A stretch of 64,000 nucleotides of DNA from Phycomyces nitens (lineage: Eukaryota; Mucoromycota; Mucoromycetes; Mucorales; Phycomycetaceae), in assembly GCA_022702545.1 (NCBI GenBank), contig JAHRBC010000003.1:6386001-6450000 (forward strand), given 5' to 3'. How positions within the stretch are numbered: position 1 is the stretch's first letter; each line of letters begins with the position of its first letter. Under the pieces are notes generated by a model. That model had not been told where the DNA came from. It did no database searches and saw nothing but the letters and a program-made list of their open reading frames with translations. Positions 36,394 to 47,286 of the stretch are shown here, piece by piece. The translations under genes and the position numbers were made by a program.

Positions 36394-37469
36394 CTATTCT
36401 ACAAAATCATTGACAGACTCGTCTGCTCCCAAAGGGAACTCTAGGCCATTGGCAACCAGGTATTCGTCACTCCTGTATTAAACAAGTCAGTTAGCAAAAA
36501 AAAAATGAGCTGTTTGTAGATCAAACACTTGCCAGAACTTGGTCAAATGTCTCTGGCCAGAGTCATTGAGTAGAGTGACAACCACATGCCCTGGTCCCAA
36601 TTGACGTGCTGCTCGGACGGCAGCTACACAATTGACAGCAGAACTACTGCCAAGGAATAGTCCGTCTTCTCTGACCAAGAAACGAGACATCTTGATAGCC
36701 TCCTCGTCTGTCACTCTGAAAGCATCGTCGACAAAGTGTCGGCCGGCATCAAAGTTGCGAGTAAGACGGTTGATTCCAATTCCTTCCACCACAGTGTCGA
36801 CCTGGTGGCGTCTACGAGTGCCTTCCTTCTCTTGGGGAGCATACATGGTATTGTACTTGACCTTGTTGTACAGACCAGACCCAAGAGGATCTGCCAAGAA
36901 TACCTTGAGATTCTTGACCAGAGGCTTAAGATAGCATGTAATTCCAGAAAGAGTGCCACCGGTGCCTGCACCTAATACAAGGGCATCTATCTTGCCCTTT
37001 GTCTGCGAAAATATCTCGGGGCCAGTGTTCTTGTAATGGGCATCAAAGTTGGCACTGTTCTCAAACTGATCAGCAAAATATCCAACACTCTCGCCTTCTC
37101 CAAATGCTTCTGCGCGTTCCCTTGCTCTATTCACAAACTGGTTCTTGTCAATGATGCTCGCAGGGCGGACCTTCTCGACTGTGGCACCCAACTTTTCCAA
37201 AAGCTGGTATTTTTCCTTGGCTTGATCATCAGGCATAACAATCCATGCCTTGTAACCCTTGGCACGAGCAATCATTGCAATCGAAATACCCGTGGATCCT
37301 ACCGTACCCTCAAATACAGTACTTCCCTTGTGAGGCTTCAATATGCCTGCTTCTTCTGCAGATCGAATGATGTTTAGTGCCACTCTGTCCTTGGAACTCC
37401 CTCCAGGGTTCATAAACTAGCACCATCTATGAGTATTCAAATAAAGATTTCGATCTACATTTTATCCCA

Positions 37470-37502
<33 letters not shown>

Positions 37503-37807
37503 ACCTCTGCTTTTCCCTGTAAATACATATATGTTTTTTTTTAATATAATTTTACAGTAATGAGTTGATGACTCTATGGTTTGTAGAAATGACATACAAG
37601 AATGGTGCATCCCGTGGCTTCCGAAAGGCTCTGGATCTTCATCAACGGAGTATTGCCAATCAAACCGTCCACACCTTCTACATACTCGGGCTCATCTGGA
37701 GTGATGGAAATGTGCTTGGATGAAAAGCAGTAAAAGCATCCTGTAGCTAGCAATGTCAATGCCGAGCCTGTGACCAGGCCCATTACCAGGGCACGCTGAT
37801 CTGTCAT
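36394..37807 (-). CDS. MCY1: Membrane-anchored cysteine synthase-like protein (Mcy1-like)
   Basis: Four exons on the minus strand (37807-37598, 37516-37505, 37416-36533, 36472-36394) encode 394 residues. It is a PLP-dependent beta-synthase: GLIGNTPL, the lysine motif NPGGSSKDR, a substrate loop EGTVGSTGIS (EPTSGNTG in CysK) and the phosphate-binding GAGTGGTLSG. Unlike soluble cysteine synthases it starts with a transmembrane helix (LVMGLVTGSALTLLATGCFYCF), as does yeast Mcy1 of the mitochondrial outer membrane. Exon 2 is a 12-nt micro-exon encoding GKAE, required for the conserved GK-E-NPGG order. The last intron has a GC donor (CTG|GCAAGT). The real in vivo reaction of this group is uncertain; sulfur amino acid metabolism is the best guess. 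Confidence 0.88.
37474..37500. repeat. GT microsatellite inside an intron
   Basis: About thirteen GT dinucleotides lie inside the intron between the 12-nt micro-exon and exon 3 of the cysteine synthase-like gene. They read CA on the coding strand, close to the donor site, and could affect splicing of the micro-exon. Confidence 0.85.
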
Positions 37808-37992
37808 TAAAGTCAAGAGAAAGATGGAGAAGTGAAAAAAAAACAGTGCTGACGGGTGTGTTCGTGACTTGTCTATGATAAGTCATTCTGGATCGTTCTT
37901 CTTTATTTGTTACTTCTTTAACAAAAAGACCAACAGTTTAAGAAAAAGAAAAAAGAAAAAGAAAGAGAAACCAAGAAAGCTGTAGACTAGAG

Positions 37993-40030
37993 ATGGAATC
38001 AGATCCATTCATAGAGATTACGATGCAGCTAGCTAATGTTGCATTGGACACTAGCATGGACACCATGGAGGCAAGTGGTTTGACGACTGTGAATAAACAA
38101 GAAATAATATATATATATATATATATCGTATTTAGCTTTCTGCCATTGCTCGTGTCTTGGGAAACTCTAGGGACCAGGACTGTCTAGAGAGCCTTGTCCA
38201 TCTGCGAGTCTATCTGACCCAGACAATAAATGACAGTTCGCGTGCCATGGAAACTGTAATATCATTGAATCTTCTTGAACGTCTTCGTTGCCTGCTTCAG
38301 ATCAATGAGCCCGATATTCAGGTACAATTTGTAATTTGATTTTTTTAACAAGATAATGGGCACAAAATTGATCCTAAAAGTATGTATGTATGTATGTATG
38401 TATGCATATATATATATGTATATATGTATATATAGTTTGAGTGTGCATGGATCCTGACAAACCTTGCAGTAAGTTTACATGTCTCTTGAGCACAATACCA
38501 ATAGTCTCGGTAGGCAGCAAGCGCAAAGTACCAGCAGCATATCGTTGACGCTGGATTCTTTCCTCCGTTACTCCATTGCTTGACCTGTGCTGGCCATAGT
38601 CAAGCACGCGTTCAGGTAAGAACTGCATTCCATGTGTACCGATTGGTATTGAGATATGATATAGGCATCCTGGGCACTCTCTAATCTGACAGCCGAATCT
38701 GACATGTTACGTGAACAATGGATGTATCATGGCTCACACACCATGATAAGCCAGCTAAGGTTCCTATGTACAGACCAAACATCCCAAGACCCAGGAACCC
38801 TACAGGATAGGCGTGTACTTGCCTGGTCTCTTTCAAATATGTGCAGAGGTGGGTTTGAGAGTGCAAACTATCATGAAATGGCAAGTAGCAAGAACATGTT
38901 TAATGAATGTTGATTTTCTGGTGCCATGATTGATGTCCTTGAAATTATCGTAAGAATAGTATCTAGGAGCGTTTGATGCACTGGGTCTGTGCGTCCTTTC
39001 TTCAGATAGACAGCTGTACACCATTGGATGGTAAATGATAAGATATGCTTGTAGCCTGATAATGATGCTATTGATTCTGAGATAACTGTAGCTGGGGACT
39101 ATCTCGAATCCTTGATATTAAGCATCCACAAGGATTCTATGAATCTCTTTGTCTGTCGCCTGGTCTCTGTCATCGCCTGGTGGGATTCCTAAGGTAAGTT
39201 TAATAGACAACAAGTAGAGTTTGAGTGACCAAACAGCTGTGTATTGTTAGTCATCGAGATGAGTTTATTGTGCCTGTTTTGAATGTAATATATTCCCTTG
39301 TGTCTGGGCCTTGGAGGATAGCAGAGTGCTTTCTGAGGACAGATATCATGACCCATCTCTTGCACTGGATGACCCTCGAGGCGTCTGTGCCTCTGCGTAC
39401 CCGTGGTATCCGGGTCGCTCGGTGTCTATTTCAGCACCAACAGACCGAGAAACTGATCTTTCAAGAGGTTGATTTGGAATCAATTCTTTTGTCGGTCGGT
39501 GTGCCCAACCACATTTACTGTGAGGCGGCTGTACAATGGATAGTGTCTTCAAAGGAAACTACCACATGGTGTATTACCCAAGAGGTGCTTTTATTCCTCT
39601 TTTATTATTTTAAACATTCGAGCGATGGCCTGATCAGGTAAAACCAAAAGAAGATATACCGAATCAAGACTCAATTATTATTACTATTACTATTATTACT
39701 ATTATGATATTGATATTGATATTGATATTGATCAGCACACTTGGATCATATCGTATCATACCAAAATCTCTGGCCACTATTCTTCACCACCCCAATCTGC
39801 CCTTGGACACAAGTGTCCAGAGTGTAAAGACATTAAGCATATTCCTAAATCGACTGACAAGCCTCGATCAACAATCGATATGTGGATCTACACTTTTGCA
39901 AGAAGCAATTCTTCCCAGTCTATCTTTTTTGTGCCAACTCCACCAGTCAGATTTACTTTATCATGAATGTAATCATCTGCAGAGTCTACTCTACCCACTC
40001 TATAAAAATGGCTTGCAAAATGAGCACTAA
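37993..40030 (+). CDS. Divergent importin-alpha-like armadillo-repeat protein
   Basis: Nine exons (37993-38070, 38136-38321, 38436-38468, 38514-38615, 38665-38880, 38960-39030, 39092-39193, 39251-39637, 39736-40030) give 489 residues. ARM-repeat signatures of karyopherin alpha are clear: FECAWILTNLA, ASWALSNLTAE, LAWSLSNMCRGG and CWGLSRILD. Importin-alpha binds nuclear localisation signals, but this protein lacks the basic N-terminal importin-beta-binding domain and many ligand asparagines look changed, so it may be a specialised or non-transport relative. Intron 5 (38881-38959) has a GC donor. For intron 1 the donor could be GC at 38071 or GT at 38089; both keep the frame. It is divergent from the cysteine synthase gene with only 185 bp between starts. 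Confidence 0.78.
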
Positions 40031-40310
40031 TTACATTCTTGTTTTTATATATATAATATATAATATATATATTTATTTATATGTATATATATATTTTTGG
40101 TAAAACAAAAATTGACTATGGGTATACAAATATGTGCGGATGGATTGTGTGTGTGTGTGTGTGATAAAATGGAGTTGTGGATACATACAGTGTGATTGAC
40201 ACACTTGTAGGTAGTAGGCCCACTTTTTCTTTTTTTTGGGGAGAGAGAGAGAGAGATATGTAGAGGATATAGAGATGCATGCGAAAAAAAGGATATGGAA
40301 GGTGTGGGGT
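40031..40310. other. Convergent 3' region with TA and GT repeats
   Basis: This 280-bp stretch lies between two converging genes. It contains TATATA runs (40047-40095), a short GT repeat (about 40148-40162) and a GA repeat (40240-40256). No gene is seen. Confidence 0.6.
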
Positions 40311-40954
40311 TTAATAGTAGCCTCGCATAGCTGAACTCTCGTTCAAAGTAAGCGTAACGACAATGTCTCCAACCGGCGAGACCTGTATTCTGTGCAGGGC
40401 GTCTTGGATACAGTCCATGGTCTGATATAGTTCATCCAAGTCATCGGGAGACATTCCTTCATTTGGCTCTGCCTCTGCCAAGACATCCACAGGTGAGTCT
40501 TGGTTTATTGGTTGACAAGGTGTCGTGATGCCAACCGCAATCTGGTCAACCAGCCAGCGGTACTTGCCAGCTCTTTCTTGAATATCCTGTCCCTGAAGTG
40601 GATCGGCCTGGGCACTTGAAATGTCAATGAGGTTGCTAAGAGTAATGTGTTAATGGAATTCAAATGACTAGTTTGTGCGTACCTCGTAGTGCGTTCAATC
40701 ACGTCGTTCCAAAAGTCTTGCTCCATCTTGATATCAAAAGTGTCATACGAAGGGCAGCGTGGTTGGCTACAGAGATGAGTGTCGTTTCCAAAACACAATG
40801 TTACCTACCTGTTCCGACGAGTATGCTGATTTCCAAGGAGAGGTTCTGAATTGGCATCCTGTTCCTGGGAATCAGTATTGTGCGGTGTGCAAAGTGAAAT
40901 AAGAGTGTGGAGTTTTACCTGCTCATGGTCTTCTTTACTACCGCAACATCCCAT
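40311..40954 (-). CDS. LAMTOR1/Ego1-like lysosomal adaptor
   Basis: Four exons on the minus strand (40954-40919, 40864-40809, 40766-40683, 40635-40311) encode 166 residues. The start MGCCGSKE carries Gly2 for myristoylation and Cys3-Cys4 for palmitoylation. The conserved core is FWNDVIERTTSNLIDISSAQ (from about residue 50), which parallels the TASNIIDVSAA core of animal LAMTOR1/p18, and the C-terminus (MDCIQDALHRIQV) resembles its last helix. LAMTOR1/Ego1 anchors the Ragulator/EGO complex and Rag GTPases to the lysosome or vacuole for TORC1 activation. No membrane segment is present, as expected for a lipid-anchored protein. Confidence 0.85.
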
Positions 40955-41154
40955 TATGCGGCTCTCCAGTAACTTGATCCGTTTATAGAAAGCAGGAAAA
41001 AAAAAGAAGAGGGAAACCCAGTTGGCTTCAAGGATGCCACACCATAACAAGAAGATTTTTTTTTTTAAAAAAAAATACAATATTAAAAATATATAGATAA
41101 AAATAAATAAAATAAAAACACCCAATGCCCCACAGCACTCTACGTCATAGCATT

Positions 41155-42368
41155 TTACTTCTTTCCTCTCTTCTTCTTTCCATTTCCTTCAGGCAAGACA
41201 TCTGGAACATCATCGTTTTGAAGGATATGAAGAACAGAACAGGGAATTGCAGCGGAATCTTTTGATTTGTAGAGAGTTTCATCCCACAAGTGGGATGTGG
41301 TAGGGAGCGGCGACAGGAAAGGCACCTGGTTAAGCAGGCGACGATAGAGACGCCGCTTTGAGCGTGCATCAAACGGAATGAATGTGGTCTCTACAGGCAC
41401 GTCGAAAGAAGGATCCAGAAGATGTATCATTGAAATGGTTGCATATGGTGATGCGCCAGCTGTGTAGGGCGATGGTGGCGCAGGTCGACGGTGAAGCCGA
41501 GACAGTGGCACGAGTGAGCTAGTGGGACACAGATGCATTATGTCCGCATCGTCTCTACGGTCACCGTACATCTCTTCCCACCGAGGACCACCAATGAGTT
41601 GATTGGCTGCACTACGGGGATCAAGAGGATCAAGCCCACTCTTGGTCTCTAGTTCACAGCCAATCTCAAATGGCAAAGGTAACTGGATTCTATCGAGCAG
41701 ATTCGATCTCCACCGCCACAGCAAGTTAGCCTCTCGTCCTCGATGTAATGGCTTGTAGAGCGGCTTTGGCAGCTCAGGTTCAAGCTTCCTTCCTGTTCGC
41801 TTTGCTAGTGTGCACAATGGCTGGGAGAGTGGAGGAGGAGGAGCTGTGTGAGGAACATGTGGAACCAGAGGTTTAGGAACCACCATGTCTTCTGGGAAAT
41901 TTGCATACACATATGGCTACTACCTGTCAGACAGACCAATTGACCAGGAAACAGAGCGACTTACATGGAGCAGTTTGTGCCTCGTCTTTCCTGTTCTTCC
42001 ATACGCTGCTTCTAATACTTTGAGTGCACTCTTGTGATCTCCTTGATTAGCTCTCTCAATGCGGTGTAGACGCTAATGAGAATAGGTTTAATTTTTTTTG
42101 TTCCAGTTTGCTAGAATTTGCAGGCTTGCCTTTCTGGCTTCGGCTAGCTTATTCTGAATCCTGGGCTGGTCTGTGCATGTAATGTATTCCTTGAATAGTT
42201 TGCGCGTTCGATTGACGATAAAGGTCCTAATTGGACATTAAGAATCTTGAAAAGTCGGATTCCAATGTACCTTGTCCGATCATCAAAGAAGCGTGATCCT
42301 TCTGCAAGAATGCTTTTGTATAGTGCACGCACATATGCTTGGTGGGTTCCTGGGGCAAGTAAAGTCAT
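41155..42368 (-). CDS. LYR-motif protein (Complex1_LYR family)
   Basis: Four exons on the minus strand (42368-42271, 42226-42130, 42072-41965, 41916-41155) encode 354 residues from ATG 42368. The N-terminal ~90 residues look like a Complex1_LYR domain: AYVRALYKSILAEGSRFFDD, then NRTRKLFKEY. LYR proteins act in mitochondria with the acyl carrier protein in Fe-S or complex assembly. The remaining ~250 residues are proline-rich and basic, ending GNGKKKRGKK. The long tail recalls fungal Cup1-type LYR proteins, but that link is tentative. The second intron (42073-42129) has a GC donor, AAG|GCAAGC. The gene starts about 125 bp from the outer edge of the big palindrome. Confidence 0.72.
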
Positions 42369-42519
42369 GTAGGTTATGTAACAAGCCACACAACCATCCT
42401 ATAGCTACGTGACTCTGCATTCACCAAGACCCTAACAGGGTGTCCTGAGAAAAAAGCAGACTTCTCCTGATTGTTTGTGTGACCATTATCATATAGGATA
42501 GCAACTATAGTGATTTCAC

Positions 42520-42600
42520 CTGTACAATGAATCTGTTACTGGCTCGATCATCATGATTGTAATATCCAAGCATATTGTACTTGCCCCCCTTTGAAGACAT
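42520..42600 (-). other. Short exon-like frame in left arm
   Basis: On the minus strand an ATG at 42600 opens a 27-codon frame beginning MSSKGGKYNMLGYYNHDD and running into a plausible splice donor, CAG|GTGAAAT. The right-arm copy at 48960 has CAAGTGGAAT instead and reads on to a stop after 31 codons. It could be the first exon of a small gene, but no next exon could be fitted in frame. Confidence 0.3.
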
Positions 42601-42628
42601 ATTGTAATAAATGTATATTGCAACCTAA

Positions 42629-42874
42629 TCACCAACAATATGGTTTATTCATGACATTAAGAATCATTCTTAAAGCCAAATAGTCCCATTGACTCCCTTT
42701 TTTTTCTATTATAACACCAATAACCTGTTCAATGTAAGAATAACAAACCAGTTTACTTGGTCCCTTAAAAGGCGCCTGACTCCTAGAATAATAAAAATCG
42801 TTCAGGGTCTTGAGATTTCCAAACTCCTTGTTAGGAGCCAAACACGAATAGACAATCAAAGAGGCCATCGTCAA
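42629..42874 (-). CDS. Small arm-encoded ORF, left copy (unknown)
   Basis: An 81-residue frame begins TMASLIVYSCLAPNKEFGN and ends NKPYCW. The same frame is kept in the right arm (48686-48931) with one visible amino-acid change (NKEF versus NREF). A TATA-like TATATAAAGG lies about 140 bp upstream of the start in each copy. I do not recognise the family. It may be a real small gene or a chance frame preserved because the arms are young or homogenised. Confidence 0.35.
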   Translation of the reverse strand: MTMASLIVYSCLAPNKEFGNLKTLNDFYYSRSQAPFKGPSKLVCYSYIEQVIGVIIEKKGSQWDYLALRMILNVMNKPYCW

Positions 42875-44271
42875 GAACGGCAGTAGCTGTTTAATGAGTA
42901 TTAATCAATTAATTACATTCATAATATTATACCATATTCATTTGGATAGAGAGAGAGAGAAAAGACCGTTATTTTTTAAAGCAAGTTTGGCAGTGTCTTT
43001 AGGACCCCTTTATATATTTTGTGGCAAGGGCAAGATGATGCTATCAAGAGTACGTGCCCAGTAAATCGGTCATTTTCTTTGCGAGCAAGAGCACAAATCA
43101 TTACCCTGTTAAAAGCCATTGTCTAAAGCTTAACTAAACCAACCCCAAAATGAAATGAATTTTGTTTTAAAATAATAATTCATTTATCTGCCAAGAATTC
43201 AAATCGCAATCAAACAATGATATCTTTTTTTATTATTATTATTTAAGAATACCAGCATATATTGCAAGACATAGTTTATATGATTATAGCTGATGCCATA
43301 CAGACATTGCACTCGGTATAAACCATTATTATATAGAATTCTCTAGGACCATAAACCATTTCTTGGAAAAAATGTTCCAACAACATTCCATGGTCCAAAA
43401 ATACCGGGAACAACTTGATTGCTCCATGTCCATGTTGTGATCTCTAATAGTTTATATCTCTCGTGTATTTACCATGTTTTGCGTCCATTACCCCAAACTA
43501 TACCCCTCCCTCCCCCCTGGATTCCCCTGTATTTCTATTGAGACCATATCGGCTTCATTTATTTATTCTTATTCTTATTCTTATTCTTATTCTTATTGAA
43601 ATTAATTAGACTCTTTTATCTATATCTGTAGGCCTTTTTTTCCCTTGTGACCACAGGAATAGGCGGAAAGTAACTTTAATCATGTAGTACTACTTGAAAA
43701 CGACCTCGATAGTTGTTGTGCCGAGAGGGGTTTCCAAAAGACCGAAGCCGTGCACTCTGCTAGGATAACCAGATACCCCTCCAGACCATTTTTGTAATTT
43801 ATGTTTTTTTTTCAAGATCTAGGTGGGGTTCTGAACCCCATTCTACAGAGTATTGGAATGTTTCCGTCGAGGGGCTTTTTTATTAACAAGAGATAAACTA
43901 TAGCCAGTACCTAGTCTACATATCCTTTTTGTACAAAAATGACGCGAGATTGAGAATATTGTACAAAAAGGCAAAATTTAATATAATATAAAATATATTG
44001 TACTCCATTGTATAGAATATTAATCATATTCAAGCCAAGCACACTAATTTGTTACATGCGCACATCAAGGCATATACATATATAAATAAATTACCTTGAA
44101 CCTCCTTAATATCGGCTATGACTTTTTTTTTGCAAAGAGGAGTCTGGATAAGAGTCATAAAGAACCAATTTGTGAATCATTATGGATTGGGCACCATAGA
44201 AGCTGTATTTTGCAAGATTAATATTTACACCAAAAGAGATCTCTCACAAGCATGGCATGGGTTGGTTGTCA

Positions 44272-47200
44272 ATACTTCTTTAGTCTTTAAGCACCACAAC
44301 CTACATAATTAGAAGCATTTGTTAATAATAAAGCCGTCTTTTTCCCTTGGTTGGTAACAGACTTTGCTAAATAAATAATGTCCTCAAACCCGTAAATTGA
44401 TTAAACATGGATTGGTGTTCTGAATTAAAGTCTATGAAGCAAAACTCATACGCTGAATCACACTTTACCAAGCTCGCAAAATAGATAGTGGCCATATTTT
44501 AAAGGCGAAAATGTTCGTACACATGTTTGTAATGGATCTGCTCTTTCCAAAGTTTTACCAAACGATCAATGCCTCTAAAATCAAATGGTTTAAGAGTTTT
44601 GGTCAACCATCACTTCTCTAGAGCATTATCTCGACTATGATGCGTTTGAAGAAGGTTGCTTCCGAAGCTGCCTCAAATACTGAAGCTGGTGTATATAATT
44701 ACAGTACTTTGAAACTCCCAGTCCAACTTCTACCATTGAATTGGTTATAAAATGATAGCACTGTTCTCTCTCGTATCTTTGAAAACAAAGAGATATATTA
44801 TTCTTTCTATACCATTGATTAATATATATATATATCCAAGAGGGATAGAATACAAATTACTTTATAATAAAAAAATTGGTGTAGTAAATATGAGTATGAG
44901 AGAGCCAAGAAATGTCAGTAAAAGAAGGGTTGTAGGAACAAAAAAAAGCCCTTGGAGATGTGAAATCTGTTATTATGTGTAGGTCATCAGCGGTAAATTT
45001 AATGCTATAGACGCATTTTCCAACATAAAGTGTTTTTATATTTCTTTGGGCAATTCCTTAATACATTCTCTTGTATCAATCCTATAATACCGGAAAAGCG
45101 CTTTATATCTGTCTACCAGCCTATTAACCTATATTCAATCCCATTAAAAAGTTTTGGAAAGCTGTAAAGGATAGAGTCAAAGGAGGTAAACTGACTGATG
45201 TAGAAACTTTTTCTTTGAGAGTAAGTAAATGTAGTGAGAATACTCTTGATAGACACTTTAACTTCATCCAACATTCGATCAATGTATATCCTAAATACTT
45301 GAACAAAGAGCCTTTATCATCGTTTAGAAATCTGACTAGAAGTCCGTCAAACTATTTGCAAAATGTTTAGCAAGTTATTTTCAACCATTTGATCAAAATA
45401 TCTATTGTTCTTGGTGAGTTGACCTCAAGTGACAAAGGTAGACCAAGTTTTCAAAAAAAAAAAAGGCCAGTAAAGTAAGAATGGAAGCTGAAATGGATTT
45501 TCTTTTATTTGCTGCAAATAAAGATGCTGGGCAACTGCAGTTGGGCTTTATGTACATGAAAAAAGAAAGATCACTTACTCATGGTCCGGACCATTCTGCA
45601 TGGTCTGTAAGATGGCATGGTATCTGGTGATAGAAAGCTCTTTCGACGGCTGTTTGCAAAAAATCAAGCCATACAAGAATTATCATGATCGAATGTGAAA
45701 TGTGTATAGAGATATGATCCTATTATATATATATAATTTATTTGGAAAGCTTCTTTTTTTAAGCTTATCGACAATTATATCTGGGCTAAAATCTCGTTAT
45801 GCTCTCTAGTTTTAATATGTATATAAATGTTCAAAAGAATAAAACACCATCTATGGTTGTAATGAGAATCCCAAGCTCTATTTTTAATGATATATGTATA
45901 TTATTTACAAATAATGCTAATAATAATGGCTCATAAGGATAACTTATTGGAACCCCATGTAATACACTGTGGGAGATTTTCTTTTGTCAGAGTAACCGTT
46001 TTTTTTTGACATATGCCTCAAAACTACAGGCGTACCTGTGAATATTTTGTGCTCGTATCAACTTTGGAGGATTTAAATTGTAGTTGAAAACATACTCTTT
46101 AAAGCAAGCATGGTTGTATCATACTGTCAATAAAGCCAAGTGACCTTGCTCTTACACATGAAGCTTTTGGTGATAGTGCCAATATCGTTTATGCAAAGAT
46201 ATGGTCTAGTTTGTTGAGGATGTTTATCATTATAACAAACAAACAAACAAAAGTCACCTTGACTGAATTCAAAGTATTCCAAACAAGCACCTATTGTATC
46301 TTGATGACAAGCAGATATTTTTATGGACTGATATGATTAGCTCATTCTCCATCGAAACCCGTACCCTTTAGATCTTTTTAGATGAGTGTATTCTGACTCT
46401 ATATTGACACTTTGGCATCCATCAAGACTCTTGGTCTAGAACGTAGATCAATGAGTATATATTCTTATAATAATCTATTGCAGCTTTTGTTATGTTTAAC
46501 ACTCAGTACTTGATTGTTGATAACGCTTGATGTCTTTTATGATCTGGGTATGAGAGCCTCTACATTTTTTTGTTAGAGGCCATCGACCACTCATAGAAAT
46601 CACATATAATTGTAAACGTCCAGGCAGGATGCTTATAAGAATTTCTCCAGGCATTGCGCGCCTCGATACATGTTTCATTTTTGACAGATAAACCATATAT
46701 TATTCCAATATGCAGAGGTAGATTAAATGTATCTATACAAAGGTTCTGTTTGGTCAAGTCTACTTTAATTGCATAGAAATTACCTGAAAATATTGTTCTC
46801 TTGATAAAGATGATCCTTATCGGTCCAATATTTCAAGCATTACCAAAAAAAACCTTTGTGGTCTTGTAAAGGTACGCTTGGAACACTGGAAGTCTCAAGA
46901 TCATTCAATGTAGCTACTTGTTTTACGCTTAGTATACTTGGTAAGGCTACGTATTGATATTATTATTATTATTATTTAAAAAATAGATGGATAATTGTCA
47001 ATAGATTCTTATTTCTGGTGTATTTTGAAGTCTGGAAGACACTCAGCATACAATAGCCATTCAATGTGATTTGAACTTTTGACTGCAATAGATAATTGAT
47101 TACAATACAAATATATGATCAGTTGTGTAGAATATCTGTTTCCTGGTTTGATTTGGAACTCGATAATTATTTACTTGCATGCTTGATATCATGTTGGATC

Positions 47201-47286
47201 AAAATATTGATAATCTACAGAGAATTACCAAAGAAAAACATGCAATTACACCAAAAAAATATGAAACATCACTTTGCATAGTTGTA
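44272..47286. other. 3.0-kb palindrome spacer with decayed mobile-element remnants
   Basis: The spacer between the arms has no intact gene. It contains a decayed DDE transposase (about 44880-45310) and other short open stretches, including 45470-45610 on the plus strand (KDAGQLQLGFMYMKKERS) and 46496-46757 on the minus strand, that may come from other elements. The DNA is AT-rich. Confidence 0.6.
44880..45312 (+). pseudogene. Decayed Tc1/mariner-type DDE transposase fragment
   Basis: The plus strand carries pieces of a fungal Tc1-like transposase in several frames: GVVNMSMREPRNVSKRRVVG near 44880-44940, a damaged catalytic middle, and the C-terminal NPIKKFWKAVKDRVKGGKL with RHFNFIQHSINVYPK near 45135-45295. 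The second block corresponds to the usual LNPIEQFW motif that follows the DDE/D residues. Stops and frameshifts break it, so it is dead. The match is from memory of the family and would need a protein search. Confidence 0.6.

Larger units (their letters stand above)
42492..44271. repeat. Left arm of 6.6-kb palindrome
   Basis: This 1780-bp arm is repeated in reverse at 47287-49068 with very few differences (for example CAAGAG versus CAAAAG near the GTACGTGCCC run, and one A/G change before TAACTTTAAT). The outer end reads TATAGGATAGC and the inner end stops within GGTTGGTTGTCA. The arm holds a TTATTC microsatellite (about 43562-43596), an 81-residue open frame on the minus strand (42629-42874) and a short frame at 42520-42600. 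Confidence 0.92.
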
